A DNA stretch of 5,240 nt from Bordetella parapertussis. Its GTDB lineage: Bacteria; Pseudomonadota; Gammaproteobacteria; Burkholderiales; SG8-39. The stretch covers positions 1-5,240 of the forward strand of contig CAMBSA010000181.1 in NCBI GenBank assembly GCA_945869935.1. The letters are read 5' to 3'. This document shows positions 1 through 5,240 of this stretch, one piece after another. The stretch's first letter is position 1. Each line of letters begins with the position of its first letter. The translations under genes were made by a program, and so were the position numbers. A model generated the notes under the pieces. The model did no database searches. It saw only the letters and a program-made list of their open reading frames with translations, and was not told the DNA's origin.

Positions 1-125
1 GCTACCTGGTAACCCGCATGGAACGCGCCTGGGTTCAGCCTTCCCCGATGATGAAGGAAGAGAAGTCGCGCTCGATGATGAATCCCGACGCCGCCAAGGC
101 GCCCGAGGTGGAAGCGAGCGCCTGA
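1..125 (+). CDS. rpsF: Small ribosomal subunit protein bS6, C-terminal end (5' truncated)
   Basis: The reading frame enters from the left edge (first full codon at base 3) and ends at TGA 123-125, leaving 40 visible residues. It contains the S6 tail signature PSPMMKEEKSRS, followed by a short Ala/Glu-rich end (PEVEASA). S6 binds 16S rRNA as a heterodimer with S18 in the platform of the 30S subunit, and the S18 gene (rpsR) lies two genes downstream, which supports the call. It is the first visible gene of the rpsF-priB-rpsR-rplI operon, and its stop lies 18 bp before the priB start. The start and promoter are outside the window, so the total length cannot be judged. The identification rests on the tail motif plus gene order. 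Confidence 0.93.
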   Translation, partial: YLVTRMERAWVQPSPMMKEEKSRSMMNPDAAKAPEVEASA

Positions 126-143
126 CAAGGCCATGGCACCGGC

Positions 144-440
144 TTGAGCGATAACCTCGTCGTCCTTCGCGGACGGCTAGTCGAGCGGGACACCCTGCGG
201 TACACACCGGCAGGTATTCCGATGATGAAGTTCCGGATGGCCCAGGAGTCGAAACAGGCTGAAGCCGGAGTTTTCCGGGATGTGAGTTTCGAGATCCAGG
301 CAGTCGCATTCGAACGGGAAGCAGGGCTTCTCGCGGCGGCCACCCTGGGAATGGAACTTCGTGTCACGGGATTTCTCGACAAAAAGGGACGCTCCAGCGC
401 AACTCTGGTGCTGCACGCGATGCGAATCGAATTTGTATAA
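144..440 (+). CDS. priB: Primosomal replication protein N (PriB)
   Basis: PriB is a small homodimeric OB-fold protein that binds single-stranded DNA and works with PriA in restarting stalled replication forks by helping reload DnaB. The 98-residue product fits the family length (about 100). It carries the LRYTPAGIP segment (residues 18-26) typical of betaproteobacterial PriB and an OB-fold-like C-terminal strand pattern, LRVTGFL then LVLHAMRIEF (residues 72-97). The start is TTG at 144. The frame is open only from the rpsF stop (both genes share a frame), and the first in-frame ATG encodes residue 27, after the conserved RYTPAGIP core, so it cannot be the start. The ribosome-binding site is poor: AAGG at 127-130 is 13 nt from the TTG. 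Its place between rpsF and rpsR is the classical priB location. A generic Ssb-like OB protein is the only alternative, and the gene order argues against it. Confidence 0.93.
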   Translation: MSDNLVVLRGRLVERDTLRYTPAGIPMMKFRMAQESKQAEAGVFRDVSFEIQAVAFEREAGLLAAATLGMELRVTGFLDKKGRSSATLVLHAMRIEFV

Positions 441-470
441 CAAACAACCCCACTTAGCAGGGAGATAGAC

Positions 471-764
471 ATGGCAATGGGACGCTCCGGCGGACGATTT
501 GGTAAAAGCAAGGATGGCAAGAAAAAGGGCCTGAAGCGCGATCGCGCACTGTTCAAGCGCCGCAAGTTCTGCCGCTTCACGGTAGAGAAGGTCGAGTGGA
601 TCGACTACAAGGATCTGGACGTGCTCAAGGACTTCGTCAACGAGAACGGCAAGATCATCCCGGCGCGCATCACCGGGACCAAGGCTCGCTACCAGCGTCA
701 GCTCACCGATGCGGTCAAACGCGCGCGCTTCCTCGCGCTGCTCCCCTACACCGACCTGCACTGA
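471..764 (+). CDS. rpsR: Small ribosomal subunit protein bS18
   Basis: This is S18 of the 30S platform, the partner of S6. The 97-residue product has the family core from KFCRFT (residues 32-37) through [12 protein letters not shown] to [13 protein letters not shown] and the terminal [15 protein letters not shown]. It is longer than the 75-residue E. coli protein because of a Gly/Lys/Arg-rich N-terminal tail of about 22 extra residues. Betaproteobacterial S18 proteins commonly have such a tail, which probably contacts rRNA. The start is ATG 471, preceded by a strong Shine-Dalgarno sequence (AGGGAG, 459-464, 6 nt spacing). A second in-frame ATG at 477 is less well placed. It lies 30 bp after priB and 11 bp before rplI, in the same transcript. 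Confidence 0.97.
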   Translation: MAMGRSGGRFGKSKDGKKKGLKRDRALFKRRKFCRFTVEKVEWIDYKDLDVLKDFVNENGKIIPARITGTKARYQRQLTDAVKRARFLALLPYTDLH

Positions 765-775
765 AAGGAACCGAC

Positions 776-1231
776 ATGCAGGTAATTCTTCTTGAAAAAG
801 TCGTGAACCTCGGCAACCTTGGCGATGTGGTGAAGGTCAAGGACGGTTACGCGCGGAACTTCCTCATCCCGAAGGGCAAGGCCAAGCGCGCGACGCCGGT
901 CAATCTCGAGGAATTCGAAAAACGCCGTGCCGAGCTCGAAAAGGCGCAGGCCGAGCACCTCGTCGCCGCGCAGGAAAAAGGCGCGAAAATCGACGGGCTG
1001 CTGCTGCAGATCACGCAGAAGGCCGGCGTCGATGGCCGGCTGTTCGGCTCGGTGACGAGCTACGACATCGTCGAGGCGCTGAAGGCGCAGGGTTTTGATG
1101 TCGAACGCGCGATGATCCGTCTGCCGCAGGGCCCGCTCAAGATCGTGGGTGACCACGAACTGTCGGTCGCGCTGCACTCGGACGTGGTCGTGCAGATCAA
1201 GATATCGGTTCTCGGCGAAACGCAGCAGTAA
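776..1231 (+). CDS. rplI: Large ribosomal subunit protein bL9
   Basis: L9 binds 23S rRNA near the L1 stalk with its N-terminal domain and projects its C-terminal domain away through a long helix; it helps limit frameshifting. The 151-residue product matches the family length (about 150). The N-terminal rRNA-binding signature is clear at residues 13-36 ([12 protein letters not shown], then [12 protein letters not shown]). A Glu/Lys/Ala-rich connecting helix follows (about residues 44-75), then the C-terminal domain with [13 protein letters not shown] and a final hydrophobic strand segment (VVVQIKISV). The start is ATG 776, with Shine-Dalgarno AAAGGAA at 764-770 beginning on the last base of the rpsR stop. 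The frame is open 60 codons further upstream, but that stretch overlaps rpsR and has no S18- or L9-like content. It is the last gene before a strong terminator. Confidence 0.97.
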   Translation: MQVILLEKVVNLGNLGDVVKVKDGYARNFLIPKGKAKRATPVNLEEFEKRRAELEKAQAEHLVAAQEKGAKIDGLLLQITQKAGVDGRLFGSVTSYDIVEALKAQGFDVERAMIRLPQGPLKIVGDHELSVALHSDVVVQIKISVLGETQQ

Positions 1232-1252
1232 AGCGGTCGATTAAGGGTCAAG

Positions 1253-1280
1253 ACGGGGCCGCAAGGCCCCGTTTCTTTTT
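1253..1280 (+). terminator. Rho-independent terminator of the rpsF-priB-rpsR-rplI operon
   Basis: A perfect 8-bp GC-rich stem (ACGGGGCC at 1253-1260 pairing with GGCCCCGT at 1265-1272) is closed by a GCAA (GNRA-type) tetraloop. It is followed at once by a T-rich run, TTTCTTTTT (1272-1280). It sits 21 nt after the rplI stop, where the ribosomal operon would be expected to end, and it separates that operon from dnaB. Confidence 0.93.
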
Positions 1281-1372
1281 CTGCATCAGGAGTGCTGAGA
1301 AGCAATTAGGGAGCCACTGAACAAGGGGGCTACGCCCCCTCGTAACTCCCCCATCTCAGAGGGAATGCTGAA
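1279..1372 (+). other. Nested imperfect inverted-repeat element (possible structured RNA or small repeat) upstream of dnaB
   Basis: Four pairings nest around one centre. The innermost is AGGGGGC (1324-1330) with GCCCCCT (1334-1340), a 7-bp stem with a TAC loop. Next is GGGAG (1309-1313) with CTCCC (1346-1350). Then CTGAGA (1295-1300) pairs with TCTCAG (1354-1359). The outermost is TTC-T-GCAT (1279-1286) with ATGC-T-GAA (1365-1372), 7 bp with one T/T mismatch. Asymmetric internal loops separate the stems. No T-run follows, so it is not an ordinary terminator. It could be a structured 5' leader of dnaB, a small RNA, or a remnant of a palindromic intergenic repeat. The innermost three stems are the convincing part; the outermost is weaker and overlaps the end of the terminator T-run. 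I recognise no known RNA family. Confidence 0.5.
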
Positions 1373-1445
1373 CCCTCAAGCCTCGACATTGGACTTGATC
1401 AGCGATTCCTTAGGCACATGCGCGGCACAATCGCCGTCCAGAGAC

Positions 1446-1451
1446 TAAAAT
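1446..1451 (+). promoter_or_regulatory. Possible -10 promoter element of dnaB
   Basis: TAAAAT matches the sigma-70 consensus TATAAT at 5 of 6 positions and lies in the gap between the rplI terminator and dnaB, where a dnaB promoter is expected. If used, transcription would start near 1458, leaving only about 5 nt before the ATG at 1463. No convincing -35 box is seen at 16-18 nt upstream; the best is GGCACA at 1424-1429 (16-nt spacer, 3 of 6 matches). There is no extended -10 TGn. The call is tentative. Confidence 0.3.
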
Positions 1452-1462
1452 CCTCGGCAATC

Positions 1463-2857
1463 ATGAGTTCCGTTTTCCATTCCCAACCGCCCTACGATTC
1501 GCAGGTACTAGCGCTCAAGGTACCGCCGCATTCGATCGAGGCGGAACAGTCAGTACTCGGCGGCCTGCTGCTCGACAACACCGCGTTCGACAAGATCGCC
1601 GACCGCCTGAACGAACGCGACTTCTACCGTGACGATCATCGGCGCATCTGGAGGCATATCTCCGGCCTGATCAGCAAGGGCAAGCCCGCCGACGTCGTCA
1701 CCGTGGACGAATCGGTCAAGAGCAGCGAGGACCGCGACAAGATTGGCGGGCTGGAGTACCTGGCGGCGCTTGCGCAGAACACGCCCTCGGCGCACAACAT
1801 CCGGCGTTATGCGGACATCGTGCGGGAAGGGTCGGTGCTTCGCCGCCTGATCGAGGTCTCCGGCACGATCGCGGACACCGCCTTCAACCGCATGGGCAAG
1901 GAAGTCGCGCAGGTCCTGGACGAGGCCGAGTCCAAGATCTTCGAGATCGCGGAAGAGGGCGCGGCGGGCCGCAACGGCTTTGTTCCGATCCAGCCCTTGA
2001 TCACCCAGGTCATGGAACGGGTCGACGCCCTGTTCAATTCGGACGGTTCGGACGTCACCGGCGTGCCGACCGGCTTCAGCGATCTGGACCAGAAAACCTC
2101 GGGACTGCAGGGCGGAGACCTGATTATCGTCGCCGGCCGGCCGTCGATGGGCAAGACCTCGCTCGCGATGAATTTCGCCGAGTTCGTCGCGGTCGAGCAG
2201 CGCCTGCCGGTCGCGGTGTTCTCCATGGAAATGTCGGGCGAGGCGCTTGCATTGCGCATGCTCGGATCGGTAGGCCGTCTCGACCAGCACCGGCTTCGCA
2301 CCGGAAAACTGACCGACGACGACTGGCACAAGCTCACCACTGCTGTTGGCAAACTGCAGGACGCCCCGATCCATATCGACGAGACGCCCGCGCTGAATCC
2401 GCTGGAGCTTCGGGCGCGTGCGCGCCGGCTGCATCGCCAGTACGGCAAGCTCGGGCTGGTGCTGGTCGACTACCTGCAGCTGATGCAGGGCTCCTCCAAC
2501 AGCCAGGGCGAGAACCGCAACGCCGAAATTTCGGAAATCTCGCGTTCGCTCAAGGCCCTTGCCAAGGAGCTGCATGTCCCGGTGGTGGCGGTGTCGCAGC
2601 TCTCGCGCGCGGTGGAGAGCCGCACCTCCAAGCGCCCGATGATGTCCGACCTGCGCGAATCGGGCGCGATCGAGCAGGACGCGGACGTGATCATGATGAT
2701 CTACCGCGACGAGTACTACAACCCGGACAGCGCGGACAAGGGTATAGCGGAAATTGACGTTGCGAAGCAGCGTAACGGCCCGACCGGTGTGGTGAAACTC
2801 ACCTTCGTCGGCCAGTACACCCGCTTCGAGAACTACGCCTCGCCAGCCGGCTACTAA
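1463..2857 (+). CDS. dnaB: Replicative DNA helicase DnaB
   Basis: DnaB is the hexameric 5'-3' helicase that unwinds DNA at the replication fork and recruits primase. The 464-residue product is close to E. coli DnaB (471). It begins with a short tail and then LKVPPHSIEAEQSVLGG, the start of the N-terminal (primase-interacting) domain, followed by a linker and the RecA-like ATPase domain. Visible motifs are Walker A GRPSMGKT (residues 225-232), FSMEMSGEAL with the probable catalytic Glu at 256, Walker B LVLVDYLQLM (332-341, Asp 336), AVSQLSR (376-382), the DLRESGAIEQDAD segment (396-408), and KQRNGPTG (435-442), which holds the probable arginine finger. No intein interrupts these motifs. An upstream in-frame ATG at 1418 would add 15 residues unlike the family. 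ATG 1463 matches the usual N-terminus but has no clear Shine-Dalgarno. The linkage to rplI and priB is classical. Confidence 0.97.
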   Translation: MSSVFHSQPPYDSQVLALKVPPHSIEAEQSVLGGLLLDNTAFDKIADRLNERDFYRDDHRRIWRHISGLISKGKPADVVTVDESVKSSEDRDKIGGLEYLAALAQNTPSAHNIRRYADIVREGSVLRRLIEVSGTIADTAFNRMGKEVAQVLDEAESKIFEIAEEGAAGRNGFVPIQPLITQVMERVDALFNSDGSDVTGVPTGFSDLDQKTSGLQGGDLIIVAGRPSMGKTSLAMNFAEFVAVEQRLPVAVFSMEMSGEALALRMLGSVGRLDQHRLRTGKLTDDDWHKLTTAVGKLQDAPIHIDETPALNPLELRARARRLHRQYGKLGLVLVDYLQLMQGSSNSQGENRNAEISEISRSLKALAKELHVPVVAVSQLSRAVESRTSKRPMMSDLRESGAIEQDADVIMMIYRDEYYNPDSADKGIAEIDVAKQRNGPTGVVKLTFVGQYTRFENYASPAGY

Positions 2858-2860
2858 GCG

Positions 2861-3484
2861 CTATTTCAGCGCGTTCTGCACGGCCTTCCAGTCACCGACG
2901 CGCATCCGGGCGATCACTTCGAAACCGGCGCCGCCGGGCTTGATCAGCGCAAGTTCCCCCTCGGCAAGATACGGCGGCCCCGCGAGCCCATAGAACGGGT
3001 TGCCATGGCTCGCGATGCCGAGGTTCTGCCCCTCGGGAAGCGGGGTACTCATCAGGCGCAGCAAGGGTTCATAGCGTTCGGGGCTTGGCGCCGCGATCGG
3101 ACCGCCGCGTACGTCCTCGGATGCTTCCGCCCGGCCAAACACGAGATTCGCGGTCTCCATCGTGCGGCAGGTCGGGCTTGCGACGACGCGAACGAAGGAT
3201 GCATCGATTGACGTGATGGCGGTACCGATCGCCCGCGCATCCGCTCGACCGGCGTCGGTCAGGTTGCGCTGGCGTGCGCAGTGCCGGGGTCCGCGGGACT
3301 GGGTGTCGTTCTGGCTGAAGTCGGTCGCCGCATGGCGAAAGTAAAGGACATACCCGCCCTGTTTCAGCAGGCTCGCGATCTCGGCGGGAGAAAGCACGAT
3401 CCGGGGGGTCGAATTCCTGTCCTGCGCAACGGCCGACGCACAAAACGCGAGTGCGAACAACAGGGCGCAGAGGCGTTGTCTCAC
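2861..3484 (-). CDS. Exported histidine phosphatase superfamily protein
   Basis: This 207-residue protein has a typical Sec signal peptide: MRQR, a hydrophobic core (LCALLFALAF) and a probable cut after AVA at residue 20. The expected location is therefore the periplasm. F at -1 before Cys15 argues against a lipobox. The mature part has histidine-phosphatase hallmarks: FRHA (Arg50, the phospho-accepting His51), CARQRNLTDAGR (69-80), ASPTCRTMETA (102-112, phosphate-binding Arg107) and ASHGNP (158-163, second catalytic His160). The first motif is RHA rather than the common RHG. The mature protein has exactly two cysteines, Cys69 and Cys106, which could form a disulfide. The substrate is unknown. 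The start is GTG at 3484-3482, overlapping the selO TGA as GTGA, which implies translational coupling to selO. It ends 3 bp from the dnaB stop, in convergent orientation. Confidence 0.88.
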   Translation of the reverse strand: MRQRLCALLFALAFCASAVAQDRNSTPRIVLSPAEIASLLKQGGYVLYFRHAATDFSQNDTQSRGPRHCARQRNLTDAGRADARAIGTAITSIDASFVRVVASPTCRTMETANLVFGRAEASEDVRGGPIAAPSPERYEPLLRLMSTPLPEGQNLGIASHGNPFYGLAGPPYLAEGELALIKPGGAGFEVIARMRVGDWKAVQNALK

Positions 3485-4980
3485 GAGGAACAGCTTACCT
3501 CGAGGCTGCCCGCCCAGTCGGGCGGGAATCCCGCGTAGCTTTCCATCTCCGGCTGCTCGTCGAAAGGCCGGCTCAGCAGCACACGCAGCCGCTCGATCTC
3601 AGTGTAGTCGCGCTCCTCGTTTGCCCTGCGGATCGCGGTCTCCGCGAGATGGTTGCGCAGCACGTATTTCGGATTCGCGCGGCGCATGCTCTCCGCGCGC
3701 TGCCGATCGTCGCTGCCTTCTGCCATCAGCCGTGCGCGGTACTCCGCTGCCCAACGGTCGAAGGCCTCCCGATTGAGGAACAGGTCGCGCAGTTCGTGGT
3801 TCGTCGAGCCGGGGGAGGCGTCAAAGTCGCAGAGCCGCCGGAAGAATATAGTGTAGTCGGTGCGGTTTTCCTGCAGCAGCTGGAACAGTCCGCGCAGCAG
3901 TTCGGAGTCCTCTTCGCGAACGGTCGCAAGGCCGAACTTGGCTCGCATCGCCGTTGCGTACTCTTCCTCGAAGTCCGATTCGAAGCCATTCACCGCATCC
4001 CTCGCGTCTTCCTCGGTCATAAGCGGCAGCATTGCCTGCGCAAGACAGGCAAGGTTCCACTGCGCGATTCCCGGCTGGCGGTTGTAGGCGTAACGGCCGC
4101 CGTCGTCCGAATGGTTACAGACATGGTTCGCATCGAAGGCATCGAGAAAGCCGTAGGGCCCGTAGTCGATCGTGATGCCGAGGATCGACATGTTGTCGGT
4201 GTTCATCACGCCATGGCAGAAACCCACCGCCTGCCAGCGCGCGACCGTTCGAGCGGTGCGCCGAATCACCTCGCGAAGCAGTGCCGCGTGCGGTTTTTCG
4301 ATGCCAGTGAGGCCCGGGTAATGATGAGAAATCACGTAGTCGGCAAGCGTGCGCAGATGCTCGTACTGCCGCCGGTGATAGAACACTTCGAAGCTGCCGA
4401 ATCGAATGTGACTTGGCGCCATGCGCGTGAGCACCGCGGCGGTTTCCACGTTTTCGCGAATCACCGGCTTGTCGCTGCCGACGATTGCGAGCGACCGCGT
4501 GCTTGGGATGCCGAGCGCATGCATCGCCTCGCTCGCAAGGTATTCGCGAATCGTGGAGCGCAGCACCGCACGCCCGTCGCCCATGCGCGAATACGGCGTG
4601 CGGCCGGCGCCCTTGAGTTGCAGGTCCCAGCGCCGCTCGTCCGGCCCGACGGCTTCACCCAGCAGGTGAGCTCGTCCGTCGCCGAGTTGCGGCACATACA
4701 CGCCGAACTGATGGCCGGCGTAGATCGCGGCCAGCGGATCACTTCCCGGCAGCAGCCGGTTGCCGCAGAACACCTCCGCGAACTCCGGTCGCTGCGCTTC
4801 GCGCGGGTCGAGGCCGATCAGCGCAGCCGCATCGGGATTGAACGCGACAAGGTACGGCTCGGGCAGTGCGTGTGGCGCGAGCTTCGAATGAAAGCCCGCC
4901 GGCAGGCCGGCGAACGTATTTTGAAAGCGCACTTCTTCCAGCGTTGAGCCGGCAGTCTGAATTCGTTCACCCGCGTTCAC
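3481..4980 (-). CDS. selO: Protein adenylyltransferase SelO (YdiU/UPF0061 family)
   Basis: SelO is a pseudokinase-fold enzyme that transfers AMP from ATP to hydroxyl side chains of proteins (AMPylation) and is linked to redox stress responses. The 499-residue product is slightly longer than E. coli YdiU (478). It shows YAGHQFGVYVPQLGDGRA (87-104), LQLKGAGRTPYSR with the nucleotide-binding Lys123 (120-132), STIREYLASEAMHALGIP with Glu146 (142-159), LTRMAPSHIRFG (184-195), and CHGVMNTDNMS with the presumed base Asp262 and metal-ligand Asn263 (255-265). Metal-ligand Asp272 follows in IDYGPYG. Cys288 (HVCNHSD) and the C-terminal Cys497 (VSCSS) match the redox disulfide pair known in E. coli YdiU; Cys497 lies in the conserved C-terminal motif that holds Sec in the animal protein. 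The GTG start at 4980 has a good Shine-Dalgarno. It overlaps the upstream gene by 14 bp and the downstream phosphatase by 4 bp. Confidence 0.96.
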   Translation of the reverse strand: MNAGERIQTAGSTLEEVRFQNTFAGLPAGFHSKLAPHALPEPYLVAFNPDAAALIGLDPREAQRPEFAEVFCGNRLLPGSDPLAAIYAGHQFGVYVPQLGDGRAHLLGEAVGPDERRWDLQLKGAGRTPYSRMGDGRAVLRSTIREYLASEAMHALGIPSTRSLAIVGSDKPVIRENVETAAVLTRMAPSHIRFGSFEVFYHRRQYEHLRTLADYVISHHYPGLTGIEKPHAALLREVIRRTARTVARWQAVGFCHGVMNTDNMSILGITIDYGPYGFLDAFDANHVCNHSDDGGRYAYNRQPGIAQWNLACLAQAMLPLMTEEDARDAVNGFESDFEEEYATAMRAKFGLATVREEDSELLRGLFQLLQENRTDYTIFFRRLCDFDASPGSTNHELRDLFLNREAFDRWAAEYRARLMAEGSDDRQRAESMRRANPKYVLRNHLAETAIRRANEERDYTEIERLRVLLSRPFDEQPEMESYAGFPPDWAGSLEVSCSS

Positions 4981-5240
4981 GGTAGTCCCTTATGCGTTGC
5001 TTGATGCCGGTTTCGGAAAACGAGGCGATGAGATCCGCCATGTCGATCGCACGGGTGTCGGTGACGGTTGCGGTAAGCAGGCGGGCCAAGGAATCCGGGG
5101 GGAGGGCGGTAGCGGACGCGAGCGTGCGCTCGACGATGACGTTCCATTCCGCCTGCGGCGCGATGCCGGTGGCAAAGCGCAGGCGCAGCGCGTCGTCCGC
5201 GCCGAAGGTCGTGCTTTCCGCGAGCAGCATGCGGGCGGGT
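4967..5240 (-). CDS. Probable enoyl-CoA hydratase/isomerase (crotonase) family protein, C-terminal end (5' truncated)
   Basis: The frame enters from the right edge (first full codon ends at 5237) and stops at TGA 4969-4967, giving 90 visible residues. The pattern resembles the C-terminal part of the crotonase fold: a segment like FGADDALRLRFATGIAP (the usual form being 'F.A.EAL.LGLV..V.P'), a helix with VERTLASATALPPDSLARLL (usual form 'LA..LPP.AL...K.LL'), and a closing charged helix ending in RIRDYRERG. Crotonases act on acyl-CoA thioesters. The catalytic oxyanion-hole residues would lie in the missing N-terminal part, so the reaction cannot be named. The ATG at 5230 is probably internal because the frame stays open to the window edge. 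It overlaps selO by 14 bp and is likely co-transcribed with it. This is pattern recognition on a short fragment, so the family call is moderate. Confidence 0.6.
   Translation of the reverse strand, partial: PARMLLAESTTFGADDALRLRFATGIAPQAEWNVIVERTLASATALPPDSLARLLTATVTDTRAIDMADLIASFSETGIKQRIRDYRERG
4986..4991 (-). promoter_or_regulatory. Ribosome-binding site that fixes the selO start
   Basis: On the minus strand AAGGGA precedes the GTG at 4980 by 5 nt, a near-ideal Shine-Dalgarno inside the 3' end of the upstream gene. The later GTG at 4932 (residue 17) has only a GGAAG 2 nt away, which is too close. This favours the longer SelO N-terminus and translational coupling with the upstream gene. 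Confidence 0.7.

Noticed and set aside
177..761. 194-codon minus-strand frame across priB and rpsR (and a similar one at 35-580)
   Set aside because: It runs antisense through two well-supported genes of a conserved operon and has no recognisable domain.
596..775. Extension of the rplI frame upstream into rpsR
   Set aside because: The extra 60 residues overlap rpsR out of frame. L9 proteins begin MQVILLEKV, matching ATG 776, which has its own Shine-Dalgarno.
1418..1462. Upstream ATG extending dnaB by 15 residues
   Set aside because: The extension (MRGTIAVQRL...) does not resemble DnaB N-termini, only a weak AGG 3 nt away precedes the ATG, and the start at 1463 gives the usual distance to the LKVPPHSIEAEQ block.
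1550..2575. 341-codon open frame on the minus strand, antisense to dnaB
   Set aside because: It lies wholly inside the certain dnaB gene and shows no motif; it is explained by GC-rich codon usage in dnaB.
2087..2770. Possible intein in the DnaB ATPase motifs
   Set aside because: DnaB is a common intein site, but Walker A, Walker B and the downstream motifs are continuous and the protein has normal length.
4896..4911. GC palindrome CGCCGGC-AG-GCCGGCG within the selO 5' region
   Set aside because: It lies inside coding sequence with a loop too small for the full stem; GC-rich codons explain it.
3451..4947. 498-codon open frame on the plus strand, antisense to selO
   Set aside because: It mirrors selO almost end to end, and the selO product has full family motifs. 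The antisense product is Arg/Ala/Val/His-rich with no recognisable domain, as expected for a stop-free antisense frame in GC-rich DNA.

Overview
The window is GC-rich and coding-dense and looks like a chromosomal segment from a betaproteobacterium. The main evidence is the conserved order rpsF-priB-rpsR-rplI-dnaB, a PriB with the RYTPAGIP signature (PriB is restricted to beta- and gammaproteobacteria), and an S18 with a long basic N-terminal tail of the kind seen in betaproteobacteria. The genus cannot be fixed from this sequence alone.

Plus strand, 1-1280: a ribosomal-protein/primosome operon. It runs from the 3' end of rpsF (S6) through priB (PriB, TTG start), rpsR (S18) and rplI (L9), and closes with a strong GNRA-loop intrinsic terminator. 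The gaps between its genes are short (11-30 bp).

Bases 1232-1462 are the longest non-coding stretch (231 bp). It holds the terminator, then an imperfect nested hairpin of about 94 nt, then a weak promoter-like TAAAAT just before the dnaB start. dnaB (1463-2857, plus) encodes a complete, intein-free replicative helicase.

Minus strand, 5240-2861: three overlapping genes read towards dnaB. The first is the 3' end of a probable crotonase-fold (enoyl-CoA hydratase/isomerase-like) gene. The second is selO (ydiU), a pseudokinase-fold protein AMPylator with its active-site and redox cysteine residues intact. The third is a small exported histidine-phosphatase-superfamily protein. The overlaps of 14 bp and 4 bp (GTGA) indicate one transcript with translational coupling. 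The last gene converges on dnaB with only 3 bp between the stop codons.

Functionally the left half is the standard coupling of translation genes (S6, S18, L9) with replication-restart and helicase genes (PriB, DnaB). The right half joins a redox-linked AMPylator with a lipid-metabolism-type enzyme and an exported phosphatase, and no shared pathway is evident. I see no mobile element, CRISPR array, tRNA or rRNA. Most of the window is ordinary housekeeping sequence, and the best unexplained signal is the nested hairpin upstream of dnaB.
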